In this document: one piece after another, positions 1-19,766 of the stretch
Numbering within the stretch: position 1 is the first letter of the stretch
Layout: each line of letters opens with the position of its first letter
Assembly: GCF_932526225.1 (NCBI RefSeq)
Contig: NC_064037.1
Location: 6,095,703-6,159,702, forward strand
Source of the DNA: Nematostella vectensis
Taxonomy: Eukaryota; Cnidaria; Anthozoa; Actiniaria; Edwardsiidae
Length of the DNA: 64,000 nt
Reading direction: 5' to 3'
The notes under the pieces: generated by a model
The model's database searches: none
Told to the model about the DNA's origin: nothing
The model's input: only the letters and a program-made list of their open reading frames with translations
Translations under genes and position numbers: made by a program

Positions 1-823
1 TTCCAAATACGGTGAAACGTGATAGACATCTTCTGAGGTCTATACCTTAGAAAAAGCCTCTCTTAGGATAGAAGTAAACAAGTAAGCAAGTATCTGAGTT
101 TGGTTTCGTTGAGATCTCAAGTGCTAGCAAGGGAATTGAACGGCAAAGTCGCTACGATGCTACATCAAGACAACAGCGCTATTACCAATCGCCTTTTGAG
201 GGATATAGACTCCGACAGTTTGACATCAGTCGGAAGTTTTTTTGCTCGAAGCCTTGGTTGGTTCTCTAGAAGCAATATACTTTCGGCTGGGGCAATGAGT
301 AGCGATTGTGACAATCTTTTTTGTGGTATCTATTTGATACACGATTTTTTGAGCGAAGGTAAACCGGTGTGATTTATTCGCCGCCGACATATAAACATAT
401 CGTTGTTCTCCAACAAAGACACTCGAACAATGACGCTTCTTTGGTTTGCGTTCGGCTCTATCTAATTGAGCAATGTAGCGATGTAAGAGTTCATGTCAAA
501 AACTGTCGTCCTTATTCCCCGAATACACTACTTATCTCTAGTAACTTACACAAAATTGTCCTTAAATTGCCAGACTAACTATTTCGTATGTATTTACAAT
601 TCGAGAGAGAGTACAATCTGTGAAAGTTTGTCAAGGAGCTTGGGTACTCTTCTAAAAAAAGCCGTAACGACACAAATTCTAGACAAAATCGTCGCTCCGT
701 GCTGGGTAAAAAAAAATCGTCCTTTCGAAAAATCGGAGTTGACTAAGGATCAAACTGCTGGTCGCTATTCCGTGTCATTTATGAGATACGACCCGCGAGG
801 TGTGTTTAGCAAGTCGCGAGGCT
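1..823. other. No gene recognised at left edge
   Basis: Only short open frames without recognisable domains are seen on either strand. The downstream UFD1 exons (after exon 4) were looked for on the minus strand and not found, so UFD1 either continues past the left edge or its next exon is too diverged to recognise. Confidence 0.4.
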
Positions 824-1006
824 TCCCGTTGTTAAGGCGTGAGCGTTCTACGAGAAAGGCGCGAGCTTTCCGTTATTTAGGCGCGAGCGTTCCGCGAGAT
901 GGGTGCGAGCTTTCCGTTATTAAGGCGCGAGCATTCCGCGAGAAAAGCGTGAGCATTCCACGAGAAGGCTGCAAGCTTTCTGCAAAACGGGCGCGAGTTT
1001 TCGCGT
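824..1006. repeat. Degenerate GCGCGAGC-type minisatellite
   Basis: Imperfect direct repeats of roughly 22-24 bases built around GGCGCGAGC, TTCCGCGAGA and TTTCCGTTATT. The plus-strand open frame across it (493-1008) is a by-product of the repeat and is not proposed as a gene. Confidence 0.6.
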
Positions 1007-1363
1007 GAGTCGTCACAAATGTACTCCAGATGGAGCTATATTCTCACAGTTAGGGAAAACTAATTATTAAAGCCAGTAGTTCTGACTTGTGTACATGGTT
1101 TCATAGGCTACAAAACCCTATGCAATACAGAATTAAACCTACATAGATCAAGTTGAATTTCAATCCATCCCAAAATTGTAATTGCTAAGATCAAAATTAT
1201 ACAGGGAAAGTTGTATTTTAAAAAAATGATAAGAGTTTTGAATATATTCAAAACAAAAACAAAACACTATTGACCATAATCTACAGACATTACAGAAACA
1301 TTGGATCTACGGAAATTAATGACTAACCGATCAACTCGCTGATCAATCATATGTTCCACTCAC

Positions 1364-2150
1364 CCAGTGCGGAAGATAGATCTTCCCTTCGTCGGCTACA
1401 AATTCCAGGACACCACAGTGGGTTGATCTGTCTATTCGGTTGTTTGTCAGTTTGAAAAGCATAGGGTACACTATATTCAACCTCGCTGTTGAGCAGTAAA
1501 ATGTAGACATGCAATTTCATTTGTGATCATTGCTTGGGTCAAACCCCCCTCCCCACCCCCCCCCCCCCCCCTGGCAGAAAGCTAGATCTGCCCCTGATCA
1601 ACATTTGTTTAAAATTTCCATATAAAACGCTGATTTTAACGAAAATGTCAAACATACTTAGCTGATCCAGTGCTGATGGTGGCATGATAACTGGGAAAAG
1701 TGAAATTATAAATTTTAGTAATCTAATTTTAGTTAATTAGAGACGAATCCTTGTCAAAACAGTACTATCTTCAAAGTACAGCAACATCATATATATTTTA
1801 TCCTTGTTGGATATTGAATGGCGGAATATCGCTTACTCTTTCCTCCTCTTTCTACGTCTTTTCTTTCATTCCCTGGAAGCATGGCCACTGAGTAGCAGCG
1901 ATACTGAGTCTTGAAGACCCTTGGCATCGGCTCGAACATGTTGAAGCCAAACTATTCACATTGAAAATATAAGAAGATCTCATTTAGTGAGAAAAGAAGA
2001 GCATCGGGACAAATGAATGACAACAAAATAATGGCAAACGTTTATAGCTGCCGAAATACACGGGTCTATATTGCGATTTTCTTACCTAAAGTAAAAAGAC
2101 ATGAAAACATTTCTTTACACAAGTGAGCTTACACATAAAAAACATACCAT
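1364..2150 (-). CDS. UFD1: UFD1, ubiquitin recognition factor of the p97/NPL4 complex, exons 1-4 (partial)
   Basis: UFD1 pairs with NPL4 as cofactor of the p97/VCP segregase, delivering ubiquitinated substrates in ER-associated degradation. Minus-strand coding exons are 2148-2150 (the ATG alone, directly followed by the donor GTATGT), 1837-1951, 1658-1690 and 1364-1485. Phases join exactly. The spliced protein starts [14 protein letters not shown], continues [22 protein letters not shown] and then [11 protein letters not shown] and [13 protein letters not shown], closely following the conserved UFD1 N-terminal domain as recalled. About 92 codons of a roughly 300-residue protein are present; the rest should lie left of the window. 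The 5' UTR sequence upstream (about 2151-2258) contains ATGGCTGACTAA, a three-codon upstream ORF. Low risk of misassignment. Confidence 0.93.
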
Positions 2151-2260
2151 TTCTGAACCTTTTTCCTTGTTGTTTTCTCTCGTGTGTTTTCAGATCAACT
2201 TAGTCAGCCATTTTCCAAAAGCAGCCTGGCCTTCCTACAGCGTGAGAAGAAACTGGTACG
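2148..2260 (-). promoter_or_regulatory. UFD1: UFD1 first exon / 5' UTR with upstream ORF
   Basis: Just upstream of the UFD1 start the minus strand reads GGAAAATGGCTGACTAAG, giving a short upstream ORF (ATG GCT GAC TAA) within an AAATGGC context that resembles YY1-type elements of housekeeping promoters. The transcription start is inferred, not seen. Confidence 0.35.
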
Positions 2261-2436
2261 TAATTTTCTCATAGTTGAGCCTCCCCTCCCCTCGCCTCCC
2301 CTAGCCACGGCGCTAATTTAATTTTTCCAAGAGAGTATCATTGTTGATTTTTCCTAACCTAGGCGCTTAATCGAGAAAGCTATAGATAAAGTGTGTGTTA
2401 GGCCACGGACAAATCCTAACAGAACCATAAAAGGGG

Positions 2437-2580
2437 CGGATCTAGCTTGGCTAAATAAGGGGGGTTTGGCTCAGTGACAAAGTGGGGAGGGGTAATATTA
2501 TTTTTGTTACTTATGGCTTTCTGGCAGCCCAAAAGGGGGGTGTGGCTAGCCCCCTAAACCCTCCCCCTAGATCCGTCAGT
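2437..2580. mobile_element. Small MITE-like repeat (GGATCTAGCT ends)
   Basis: A roughly 145-base G-rich unit bounded by inverted GCGGATCTAGC / CTAGATCCGT. A second copy with the same internal order (GGTTTGGCTCAGT, CTTTCTGGC, AACCCCCTAA) is at 57604-57750. No coding capacity. Confidence 0.5.
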
Positions 2581-2712
2581 GCATAACGAGACAAGCTTTC
2601 AATGATAAAATTGCATGTAGGAAAACATCCCTTTCAACGTACAGATGAGGTATATATTGGCTTGTACGTTTCCCTCTGGTGGTTGGCTAATGTGCCGTCC
2701 ATCACTTATTGG

Positions 2713-3115
2713 CTTACCGCAAATAATCGCCGGGGCGTTTATTAAATTTCGATTGTCGCAGTAGGGGTAGGGGGGCGCATTCAATAGATAGGAGGCGTTT
2801 ATTAGAGGGGCGTTCATTTTAAACTATAAAAATAAAACAAACCCAAGTGGACCGGGTTTCTAAATTAGTAATTATTTTAGTCAGGATCACATTAAATGAT
2901 TGCTAAATTATAGTGTTTCTTGACATTGAGCAAGTTTCACCCAATAGAAGTCAAGCTCATCAGTTTAAGCAAGAAGGCAAATACCGGAATGCCTATGTCG
3001 TTTGTTTTTGAGCTGGGATTTAGGGAAGGGGGGGGGGGGGGGGGGCGTTTTGTTAGAAAGGGGTGTTCAATACAAACTTGTCAGCTAAGGGTAGGGGCGT
3101 TATATCATTTACGTC
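2713..3115 (-). mobile_element. Dispersed non-autonomous repeat, copy 1
   Basis: This stretch matches 33736-34140 in reverse complement along most of its length (shared blocks include TTGACATTGAGCAAG, CCAAGTGGACCGGG-like and GGCGTTTATTA). Ends resemble short inverted repeats of the type CGTAAATGATCTAATAAACG. Likely a MITE; family unassigned. A G homopolymer tract at about 3029-3044 lies inside. Confidence 0.55.
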
Positions 3116-3466
3116 ATTTGTTCTGGTTCAAGTGTTCCTTGCAAAAACAGGTTTAGTGTCGATTGTGGATAAACGATACAACATATTTCTTAATATGTCC
3201 TTTATATATTACAGTATTCCAGAGTATTACATCATACAATTGATTATTAAATACAAAGTGATTTCTACACACTATCTATGCTTAAACGTGCACGTATTAT
3301 TCTGATAAAAGATGTTGCACATACCCACTTAAATTTAAAGGTAAGAAAACAGTGATATAGGATAAATAATAAACAAATATTCGAGTCCGAATGAGCTCTG
3401 AGTCAATAGCAAAACACACTTAAGTATTTTACAAGAATTTGAAATCGGTTATACATGGGTTTAGGT

Positions 3467-4017
3467 AGTGTAGGGATTTGCTAACGCTCTCAGAGGCATG
3501 ATTTATTCGTATAGGGATATATGCTAACGCTCTCAGAGGCATGGTTTATTCTTGTAGGGATATATGCTAACGCTCTCAGAGGCATGGTTTATTCGTGTAG
3601 GGATATATGCTAACGCTCTCAGAGGCATGGTTTATTCGTGTAGGGATATATGCTAACGCTCTCAGAGGCATGGTTTATTCGTGTAGGGATATATGCTAAC
3701 GCTCTCAGAGGCATGGTTTATTCGTGTAGGGATATAGCTAACGCTCTCAGAGGCATGGTTTATTCGTGTAGGGATATATGCTAACGCTCTCAGAGGCATG
3801 GTTTATTCGTGTAGGGATATATGCTAACGCTCTCAGAGGCATGGTTTATTCGTGTAGGGATATATGCTAACGCTCTCAGAGGCATGGTTTATTCGTGTAG
3901 GGATATATGCTAACGCTCTCAGAGGCATGGTTTATTCGTGTAGGGATATATGCTAACTCTCTCAGAGGCATGGTTTATTCGTGTAGGGATATATGCTAAC
4001 TCTCTCAAAGGCATGGG
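3467..4017. repeat. 43-bp minisatellite, about 13 copies
   Basis: Near-perfect head-to-tail units of 43 bases containing GCTAACGCTCTCAGAGGC and ATGGTTTATTCGTG. Copies in the centre are almost identical, suggesting recent homogenisation; edge copies carry more changes. It lies just downstream of the secreted PAN/EGF/discoidin gene. Confidence 0.95.
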
Positions 4018-4087
4018 CTGATGGCTAGACATTAGCATTAACAGCTATTTTATTCTATTTTTCTTCGACGTATCCTATTTTATTCTA

Positions 4088-11092
<7,005 letters not shown>

Positions 11093-11388
11093 AATTCGTA
11101 TGACAAAATTTGAGTTATGGCCAAGGCCTAAATATCTATTAGTATAATGTATTTCAACGCGACTCGTTCTTCAATTAGAATGTTGAAATAAATGTTTCCT
11201 GTCAAATTATTGCAGCGCTATAGTAAGTAAACCAGTCATTATCATGTTCTACTAATTGCCTGATTGGCTTCCGCACCCAAGAGGTCTCTCTTGCGGAAGC
11301 CTCTGAATAGGGCAACGGAAGGCACACGCCCTTCGTCAAAACCATTTTTAGAAAATTAAATTGGATGAGATTATATTCAGAATCCTAA

Positions 11389-11627
11389 GGGAGTGTTCAT
11401 TAATTACACCGAGGGGAGGGGGGAGGGAAGATTTTTACTCAAGACACCTTTAAATTTCAGAGCCCTCCTTTCAGTGTAAACTTTTTTTTTCGATGCCTTA
11501 TAGAACCCCTTATAGAGCCCAAAAATTTTCTTTCTTTTTCCCTTAGAGGACTTTTTTTTTGGAGCCCCCCCTTTTGGTGGTTAGAAATTTTCGTAGCTCC
11601 CCCTCGGTGTATTTAATGAACACTCCC
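11389..11627. mobile_element. PIF/Harbinger-like MITE, 239 bp
   Basis: Terminal inverted repeats of about 28 bases beginning GGGAGTGTTCATTAATTACACC, flanked by TAA on both sides (11386-11388 and 11628-11630). A 3-bp TWA target duplication is typical of PIF/Harbinger elements. The interior is homopolymer-rich and non-coding. Confidence 0.75.
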
Positions 11628-12410
11628 TAAGACCTCTGAATTATTTGAAAAGTTGAATTGGAGGTTTTTCCGGCTTTTAAACCTCAAAAGAATTTGTCCT
11701 TATTTGCTTCTATATAGTCGGTCGCTGTGCCGTTTACTACGAAATTGTTTGGCAAAGTAAGCTTATTCCACACCGAAATCCACTGAATATGTCCTGTCTA
11801 GCTCTCCGAACGCTCCCCTCAAAATGCACTCAGATATATTCACGGACATATGTTTTTTACATACTTTCAATTTTAAAGCAGGATTAATGAAACAGGCATT
11901 TAAAGGAGGGGAATTTCTAGTGCTTCTCGTGCGACAGTACGGGTGTGTTATGTCAAAGGCTGGCGTTACCTGGGGTGGGATAAATAGACTCTAGCCCTTT
12001 GTGTAGTCGATAGTGATTTTTGCAGTTTATCGCAGTGACAATCAATTTTGAGTGGATAAGACACAGATCGTTTTTTTTTAAATTTATTTAGTATGTATTA
12101 TTTCCTTTATTTACAAATACTTGAATATTTGAACATCCTCTTTTAAGCGGACAATTCTACTAATGTATAGAATTTTACAAACAGGTCCCCCAGCCAACTT
12201 GTCGATCTTTTCATTCGCTTTGCGTCCGATTTACAAAAAAGGAGTTTAAGGATCCCCCTTCCCTCCTTATTTTCTATTTTGTCTTAGATGCTCGACGGTT
12301 TACACCTTTACCCTAAAAAGTCCTTTAGCCGAAACTTCCATTCTCTAAACTTCCATTTAACCTCAATCGTACGAATCAGGACTATTTCTTTATATTTTTC
12401 TTGCTATTTT
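11628..12410. other. Intergenic, nothing recognised
   Basis: AT-rich sequence without recognisable exons, domains or repeats. Confidence 0.4.
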
Positions 12411-12556
12411 TCCTCTACGCATCCATACGCATAGCTATGTATGGACGAATCTTGCAGTGAAAACGTCGGAAATAAAATGTTTGTTTTACCACAGCATACT
12501 TCTCCGTGTTGCCATCAAATTCCTGTGAATTTGAAGAAAATATTATATCCACCGTT
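12411..12556 (-). pseudogene. Decayed extra copy of the discoidin C-terminal exon
   Basis: The minus strand resembles the last exon of the gene at 4088-11092. A splice-like TTCACAG precedes EFDGNTEKYAVV (compare ELVGNTEQYAVV), then a frame change is needed to read SDVFTARFV, and the end reads YGCVEEK then stop (compare YGCVEE then stop) in another frame with bases missing between. Frameshift plus deletion make it non-functional. Its position upstream of the intact gene suggests an old tandem gene duplication of which only this exon survives. Confidence 0.65.
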
Positions 12557-12689
12557 TTTAGAATTTTAAACCAATATTGTGTTGTGCATTTCGATTGCCA
12601 TAAGAATGAACCTCGTGTTCTCTGAGTCAATAACCAATTCGGGCTCGAGAATAACACCATGATGAGTGCGCACCAAAGCGAGTAGCGCA

Positions 12690-13220
12690 CCTTAAAGATT
12701 CCAGTTATCACATCTACCGAACCCGTAGCGCACCATAACAAGCTAGTCGCGTTATTCCATCTACCGAACCCGTAGCGCACTATAACGACTACCGTTATCC
12801 CATCTACCGAGCTGTAGCGACAATATCGAGTCCAGTTATCCCATCTACCGAACCAGTAGCGCATCATAAGGAGACCCGTTATCTTATCTACCGAACCCGA
12901 AGCGCACCATAACGAGTTCAGTTATCCCATCTACCGAACCCGTAGCGCACCTTAACGAGTCAGTTATCACATCTACCGAACGAACCCGTAGCGCACCTTA
13001 ACGAGTCCATTTCTCTTATCTACCGATCCCGAAGTGCACCTTAACAAGTCCAGTTATCCCATATACCGATCCCAAAGCACACCATAACGAGTCCGGTTAT
13101 CCCATCTACCAAGCTAGTAACGCACCATAACGAGTCCAGTTATCATAACTACCGAACACGTAGCGCACCTAAACGAGTCCAGTTATTCCATTAAACGAAC
13201 CCGTAGCGTACCTCAACAAG
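12690..13220. repeat. 43-bp minisatellite, about 12 degenerate copies
   Basis: Units of about 43 bases built on CTACCGAACCCGTAGCGCACC and ATAACGAGTCCAGTTATCCC, more diverged than the other arrays here. Confidence 0.9.
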
Positions 13221-13955
13221 TCCTTTTCAGTCCTTTTTTTGCTTTTTTCAGTCGCTGATAGTATAATTTCGAAGTTTCCTACGAATTATTCACGAAATAT
13301 CGTCGATTTTTCCACGGACACGTGATTGATGACGTCATGCATATAAACCCTCTTACATTGCTAGGAAAGTGATTCGTGGCACATCCTGAAAAATTTAGAT
13401 GAATCGGCCACATTAACCAAAAGTTATGGCCAATTTTCTATAATTCGCGAATAGGCGGCTAAATAATAGGCGGCTAACTTCACCGTCGAATCTCTGTAAA
13501 CTATATCTTGGTTTTAAAAATATGGACTATAATACTGGTAGTCGACTCTTCCAAATTTTCGTCTTAATTAAGACATTAATTAATTAAGTTAACGAGGGGT
13601 CCCGCGGGGTTTTTCACTGTAAAGTTTTTTTTTAATCTTTAAAATTTAGAACCTAACCTACAGAAACAACAACAACAACAGAAACAACAAAAAAAACAGA
13701 AAAAAAAACGCCCAAAGTAATCTCTTTTTTCGCCAAACAAGGCAAAAAATAGGTAGAAATCGCATAAAAATCGCGAGTAAATGGAATTTTAAGTAGCTGT
13801 CTTTCGCGCCTAGAAAACTAAGAAGACTGCTTGGTTTGGGGTCTTCTTCCCTCCCCAAACCCCCGAGCTCTCCACACTATTCTAGATAGACAGCTTGAGG
13901 AAGCAGAGTACGAATGTGTTTTTAATGAATATAGATAAGAACACTCTAAAACGTT

Positions 13956-14681
13956 TTATTTGATAACAGCACCCAAGAGGCCAACAGACCTCTCCCAAAA
14001 CACTTTGCTTTCATCAGTAAAACTATCTAATAATCCATATTTAGAGACTATATATCTTCCAAGACTATTTACTATTAGACTGTAAATAAAGAACAATAAA
14101 TACAGGAACAGTGTATAAATGGTAATGGATGCTTTAAATTTCTTGTGATTGAAAATGGTAGCCATAGCAACGGGATATCGTTGGGTTAAATTGGCCCCTC
14201 TATAGGGAAAAACTACTGCTGATCGAGTGGTTTTCAAAATCCCGTGCAACAAAAGTGTAATAGCCAAGCCAGAAGAAAAGAGAACAAAGACATTACAGTG
14301 TATTAGTACTAAATAAACTAAATAGTATTTCATGTGTTTTTGAAAACTACTCTAGATGCGACATATAGCACAAAAGGAAACCAGGCCCAAGGTGGATACC
14401 CCTTTCATCCCATTGGTTAAAACCAGCATGTTCAATGCCATTGGGTAAACCAGCATGCTTATAAAAAGAGTAGGTGGGAAAATGGCACATATTGTAACAA
14501 AACCCCTAAGATTTTTTCAACCAAGTCTAATAAACAGAAAGGTGAATTGATTTCCTGTGGTATTAAAGTTTTATAGAAAGGATCTAACTGGCTTACCCTG
14601 TACGATAATCTTTATGTTTTCAGTAGGTATAGTGCCTGTATTGATATATAAGAATACTATTCTCCATGTATGACCATTTAC
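13956..14681 (-). CDS. Unidentified multi-pass membrane protein, last exons (partial model)
   Basis: Two minus-strand exons join in phase: 14597-14681 (VNGHTWRIVFLYINTGTIPT.., donor GTAAGC) and 13956-14317 (VYLVLIHCNVFVLFSSG.., stop at 13956). The second has two strongly hydrophobic stretches (VFVLFSSGLAITLLL and IYTLFLYLLFFIYSLIV) and a basic NHKKFK between them. Possible upstream coding at 14925-14987 (hydrophobic ALVGLQFFVTIVLPG) and 14765-14851 (NVQSLVQDVKIFVG..) is phase-compatible but its splice sites are weak. No family recognised and no start codon located; the gene may not be functional. Confidence 0.4.
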
Positions 14682-15020
14682 CTGATATAAATGCAAACCA
14701 CAATGCTGTATTTTTTGGCAAAACAGAGGTCTTTTAATACTTTGGATTTTGTTATTTTGCAAACTCTCAAATTTTCAAAAACACTGCTAAAATCATTGGT
14801 GAATTGTTCCCCTACAAATATCTTTACATCTTGAACCAAACTCTGCACATTCTAATTTGGTCCCAAGATTCTCTCCTATTTTCTCGACCACTCTTCAGGG
14901 AGTAGGCTGTTCAACAAGCATTACACCTGGTAAAACAATGGTAACAAAAAATTGAAGTCCCACCAGAGCACCAAAAAAGGAGTATTTCTAAGCTGTTTTT
15001 CTATCCTCAAAAGACAAACC

Positions 15021-15091
15021 TCAGCAAAACTGGTTTGTAAAGTGAGGGTTGTCCAGCATTTCAGCTATATTTTCAAGCTCTAATTCCTCCG
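15021..15091 (-). other. Possible alternative last exon of the ankyrin gene
   Basis: A diverged direct copy of the end of exon 15098-15249. After an acceptor-like ACTTAG it reads AEELELENIAEMLDNPHFTN.. and stops with TGA. Its phase (two bases completing a split codon) fits the donor at 15485. The differences from exon 3 (LAKELELHDIAEMLDSSHITE) are mostly replacements that keep the frame open. Use in transcripts is unproven. Confidence 0.35.
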
Positions 15092-15097
15092 CTAAGT

Positions 15098-17051
15098 TTA
15101 CTCTGTAATGTGAGAACTGTCCAACATTTCAGCAATGTCATGAAGCTCTAATTCCTTGGCTAAGTCTAGTGGGCTGACAGCTAAAGCTCCCATGTACACA
15201 TTGGTCCTACAGCCCAGAGATAACAACAAAGAGACCATGGCCAAGTTACCTACAACAAACACAGGACACTGTCAGATATTACACAATAAAGCCTTTGATC
15301 TTTTGAACATTCTAAAAACAACAAATTTCATTGTACTGTATGTTACCTTTAGTGAAAGAACATATCGTTCTGTAAGGTGCAAATTTTCTTATAAAATACT
15401 ATTGAAAATCTAAAAACTTTCCTAAACTTGTCCTAAGGTTCTTATACTTAAAAATAAAAAATACATTCATACTGTTCATCTTACCACTCATAATTGCTAA
15501 GAAGAGAGGAGTGGCCCCGTCACAGTCCTCATTAGCAGCATTCAAGTCAGCACCAGCATTTGCCAGGAGCTTTACCATACTCTGGTTACCACAGTTCACT
15601 GCAGCATGGAGAGGCGTGTTTCCTGACGCTGATACCACCTTATTCACATTGGGTCTTGGCTCAAGCTACAGACAAGTTAAGACAGTTTTATTAACAATAT
15701 TAAATATTAAATAATGCTAATTGCTTGTTTTTTTTTCAATATTGCATTGCTCAGAGAAATAAATTTATATTAATAAAATAAGATCCTAGTAAAAATGTCT
15801 GTCAAAAGAGCAATATTCAGCATTACTGACACTTGCTAAAAGAAAGAGATTTTTTCTTAGGAGTGTGTTAATACAAAAATATTTCTTTCATAATATTTGT
15901 AAGTAGCCTACCGAGAGAAGGTAATTCAATACTTGTTCTTGACCACTAATGACAGAAGTGAATAGAAATGTCTTGTCAGATGAGTCAGTAGTCAACACTG
16001 GGTCCAACTGATATTCTTCCACTAAAAACTTAAAGACATCCAGAAATCCTTTTTCTACTGCTTGGAAAGCAAAGAGTTTTGCAACACTGATAAGATCTTG
16101 AGCATGCGGGGCAGAGGTAATATCACAATGTGTAAGGTTCACAGGGGAAACTTGCTTGAAGAATTCTATCACCCCTGAACATATACTAACGATAGTAAAC
16201 GACCTTGTAGCTAGGACAAGCTGAGCAAATTGCTTATTGTTTGTTGAGCACCGCACATTTGAAAGGAGTGATTTATAATTATCTTGTCTCCCAGAACACA
16301 GACATATAAGCATGGTTAAGAAGTAATGCTGATTCTCTGTGTCTGATAATTTCCCTGGATACTCCCAAAATATGGCTGTAGTTAAAGATCTAATGTCTTC
16401 CATCGAGATCTCCTTTCCTTGTAGTCCAACTCCAAATGCAAATTGCACTTCGTCCATAACAATACTGAACTCCATATCTATGGCATCCCGTCGTTTGCTA
16501 TCGACTAAATCAGACAACCAAAAATGAGCAAAGTGTACAAAATTACAACCGGAATGTAGCCAGGACGTCAGACTTTGAACGGATTTATTCGCCCGCGATA
16601 GCCATTCTGTGATCACCGTCGCGTCCATGTAAACAAGAACATCATCAAAGTTCGTCTTTCTTGGCTGGTACTTCTTCGCAATACTTGAGAAAGGTCGACA
16701 TGGCTGCAGCTCTTCGTTTGTCAGAGAACTTGCGGGAGAGTTCCGTCCCGAGCTCGAACCACTGCTTCCAGCTGAAGAATTGCGAATAGGGGGTAATAGT
16801 ACCGCCTTGCTTGAGCCCCCAGGACTCAGAGGTGGGCTTTTATGACTTTCTAACCCAGATATAGCTTTATCTTTGACCTTTTTCTTGGGTGATTTTCGTT
16901 TGGTTTTGGTATCCTTGGGAACCCGGTTGCCGTTAAAGTCTTCACTCGCAGCGTTCAAATTTTCCGGCTCAGGATCTTGTTCTTCCTCTCCATGATATGA
17001 CAACCTTGATATACAAATAAGCTCGCGTAGATCTCTTACGCTTCGGCTCAT
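15098..17051 (-). CDS. Ankyrin-repeat protein of unknown family, 3 exons
   Basis: Minus-strand exons 15912-17051, 15485-15665 and 15098-15249 join in phase to 490 codons plus TAA. The N-terminal 130 residues are charged and serine-rich with a basic KTKRKSPKKKVKDK stretch, likely disordered. Residues about 135-330 form a helical-looking region (DVLVYMDATVITEWLSRANKS, FVHFAHFWLSDLVDSKRR) that I do not recognise. The C-terminal part carries ankyrin repeats: LDVFKFLVEEYQLDP, GNTPLHAAVNCGNQSMV, KLLANAGADLNAANEDCDG and ATPLFLAIMSGNLAMVSLLL. Ankyrin repeats mediate protein binding; cellular role unknown. It is divergent from RPS20, with start codons 267 bases apart. Confidence 0.85.
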
Positions 17052-17317
17052 ATTCCTGGCGATTTATCGCTTAAAAATACAAAATGCATTCATTTGTTTC
17101 ACTCAAATCGCCGCCATTTTTTCATTCTTTTACCCACAAGCCCTCTCGCTTACCCAGAGTGCCTCTGGATACCAACCTCCCACAAGCCCCTGCGCGCCTG
17201 GTGTATATAAATCCAGAGCAGACACGTGGTCTTTCTCTTCGACGCCATCTTGGTTCTCTGAACTGCAAAGCTTGTGGTTCACCTCTGTTCGCGCGAATAA
17301 GTCGACCACTGTTAAAA
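17052..17317. promoter_or_regulatory. Bidirectional promoter, RPS20 TATA box and 5'-TOP start
   Basis: Between the ankyrin-gene ATG (17051) and the RPS20 ATG (17318). TATATAAA at 17204-17211 lies 27 bases upstream of the pyrimidine tract CTTTCTCTTC at 17231-17240, which fits a 5'-terminal oligopyrimidine start typical of ribosomal protein genes. It is followed by GCCATCTTGG (from 17244), a YY1-like element often found in such promoters. The exact start sites are inferred. Confidence 0.7.
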
Positions 17318-18472
<1,155 letters not shown>

Positions 18473-18515
18473 ATCCTTGCACCTGCTGCCTCTTGTATAC
18501 TGTACCATGCAGTTC

Positions 18516-18521
18516 AATAAA
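18516..18521 (+). terminator. RPS20: RPS20 polyadenylation signal
   Basis: AATAAA 44 bases after the RPS20 stop codon, followed by a GT-rich GTGTGTGTTTTATTTTA tract, as expected for cleavage and polyadenylation. Confidence 0.85.
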
Positions 18522-19006
18522 AGCTGACAAGTTGGATTGTGTGTGTTTTATTTTATTTATTTTTTTTTAAAGTTATTTAAAATAATAGTATAAATGAAAT
18601 ATTAATTTTCATAGCCTTACAATGGTACAACAATAATACAACATTTGATGATTTTAGCATTTCAGAGCCTTCTGTTATAGCCTATGAAACTTTCCACTTA
18701 TCGTGGATGTTCACTACCAATATATAATTAATCAAGATACAGTCGAACCTCTATTAAGCGGCCCTCTATTGAGCGGTCACCCTCTATTCAACGGTCATTT
18801 ACCAAAGTCCCGAATTTTCCCCCTTCTGTTTACTGTAAATTTGACCTCTATTAAGCGGACGCGGTCACCAAAGGAAGGTCCCAATTGGTTGATTTCATTG
18901 TTTTTCACCTCTATTAAACGGTCATCATAAATATTTTTCAGCATGACAACAGATAGTGCACGTCATATTTCGTCATATTTTTAACTGTGTAATCTAATTA
19001 CTATGG

Positions 19007-19528
19007 CTAATCGTCGTGTGAGACTTGTGTGGTCTTGTGCGGATCAGTCGCATCAAATTCCTCGATTACCAATTTCCGCTTTAGCCAGCTAGAAGAAAAA
19101 CTGTCACCTTCAAATATGTATTCACAAGGAATCTCGAGTCCATAGCCACCACCTCTGTTCACCCACTTCCCTTTGACTACGACTTTCTCACAGTTCGTAG
19201 GTCTCTTGAGATATTTGGTAACCCACGTTGACATCAGTTTGGGAATATGCCTGATAACTTCGTAATCGTCAACTAGAGTATTCGGGTGACCGTCTCCATC
19301 CATCACCGTTTTGTCGGCTTTTTCTCTTACGATTGCAACAGCATTCGGATCCTTTATGTTAGTTGGTTCCCGCATAAGTTTGTAAACATCTTCTAGTGCT
19401 GGTTCCCACTCAGTCATGTACTCATGGTATCCCCGAATGAATGCAACTGGGTCAGATTTGGGAGTTTTTGGGTACGGCAACGCACTGCGAGTTTTTGATT
19501 CGACTTCCAAAATCGCGCAAAGGCTCAA
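19007..19528 (-). CDS. HIRAN-like domain protein inside the pogo-like element
   Basis: An intact 173-codon single-exon frame. The segment AFIRGYHEYMTEWEPALED.., LMREPTNIKDPNAVAIVRE and VIRHIPKLMSTWV has the order of a HIRAN-type domain: a Tyr/Trp entry, a REP(T)N..D..AVAV strand pair and a (V)GHIP-like turn. HIRAN domains bind DNA 3' ends in HLTF-type helicases; here no helicase is attached. The same fold is often seen in stand-alone ORFs of invertebrate repeats. Function unknown; it may be a captured host domain or an element-encoded DNA-binding protein. Classification is by eye and moderately sure. Confidence 0.6.
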   Translation of the reverse strand: MSLCAILEVESKTRSALPYPKTPKSDPVAFIRGYHEYMTEWEPALEDVYKLMREPTNIKDPNAVAIVREKADKTVMDGDGHPNTLVDDYEVIRHIPKLMSTWVTKYLKRPTNCEKVVVKGKWVNRGGGYGLEIPCEYIFEGDSFSSSWLKRKLVIEEFDATDPHKTTQVSHDD

Positions 19529-19766
19529 TGACGGATATCGACGGAAACGACGCGTGTAACATCACCTTAACGCACTCATTTCCTTTACATAACGCCAGCG
19601 AAAGTAGCTCATGCCCATAGAATTGGGCAAAGCCACAAAAGCCGTATAGGCAAAAACAAACTGACTAGGCGGTTTCAAACATTTCTGGATCAAATTGGAA
19701 TGCACCAGGCCCCGTCTTAGGGCTAACATGATTGTTAATGTTGTTTATTATAATTAAAAATTCTTA

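Noticed and set aside
2193-2258. Apparent plus-strand exon (TTTTCAG/ATCAAC.. to CTG/GTACG)
   Set aside because: It overlaps the UFD1 5' region on the other strand, has no partner exons nearby and no recognised family; the splice-like ends are probably chance.
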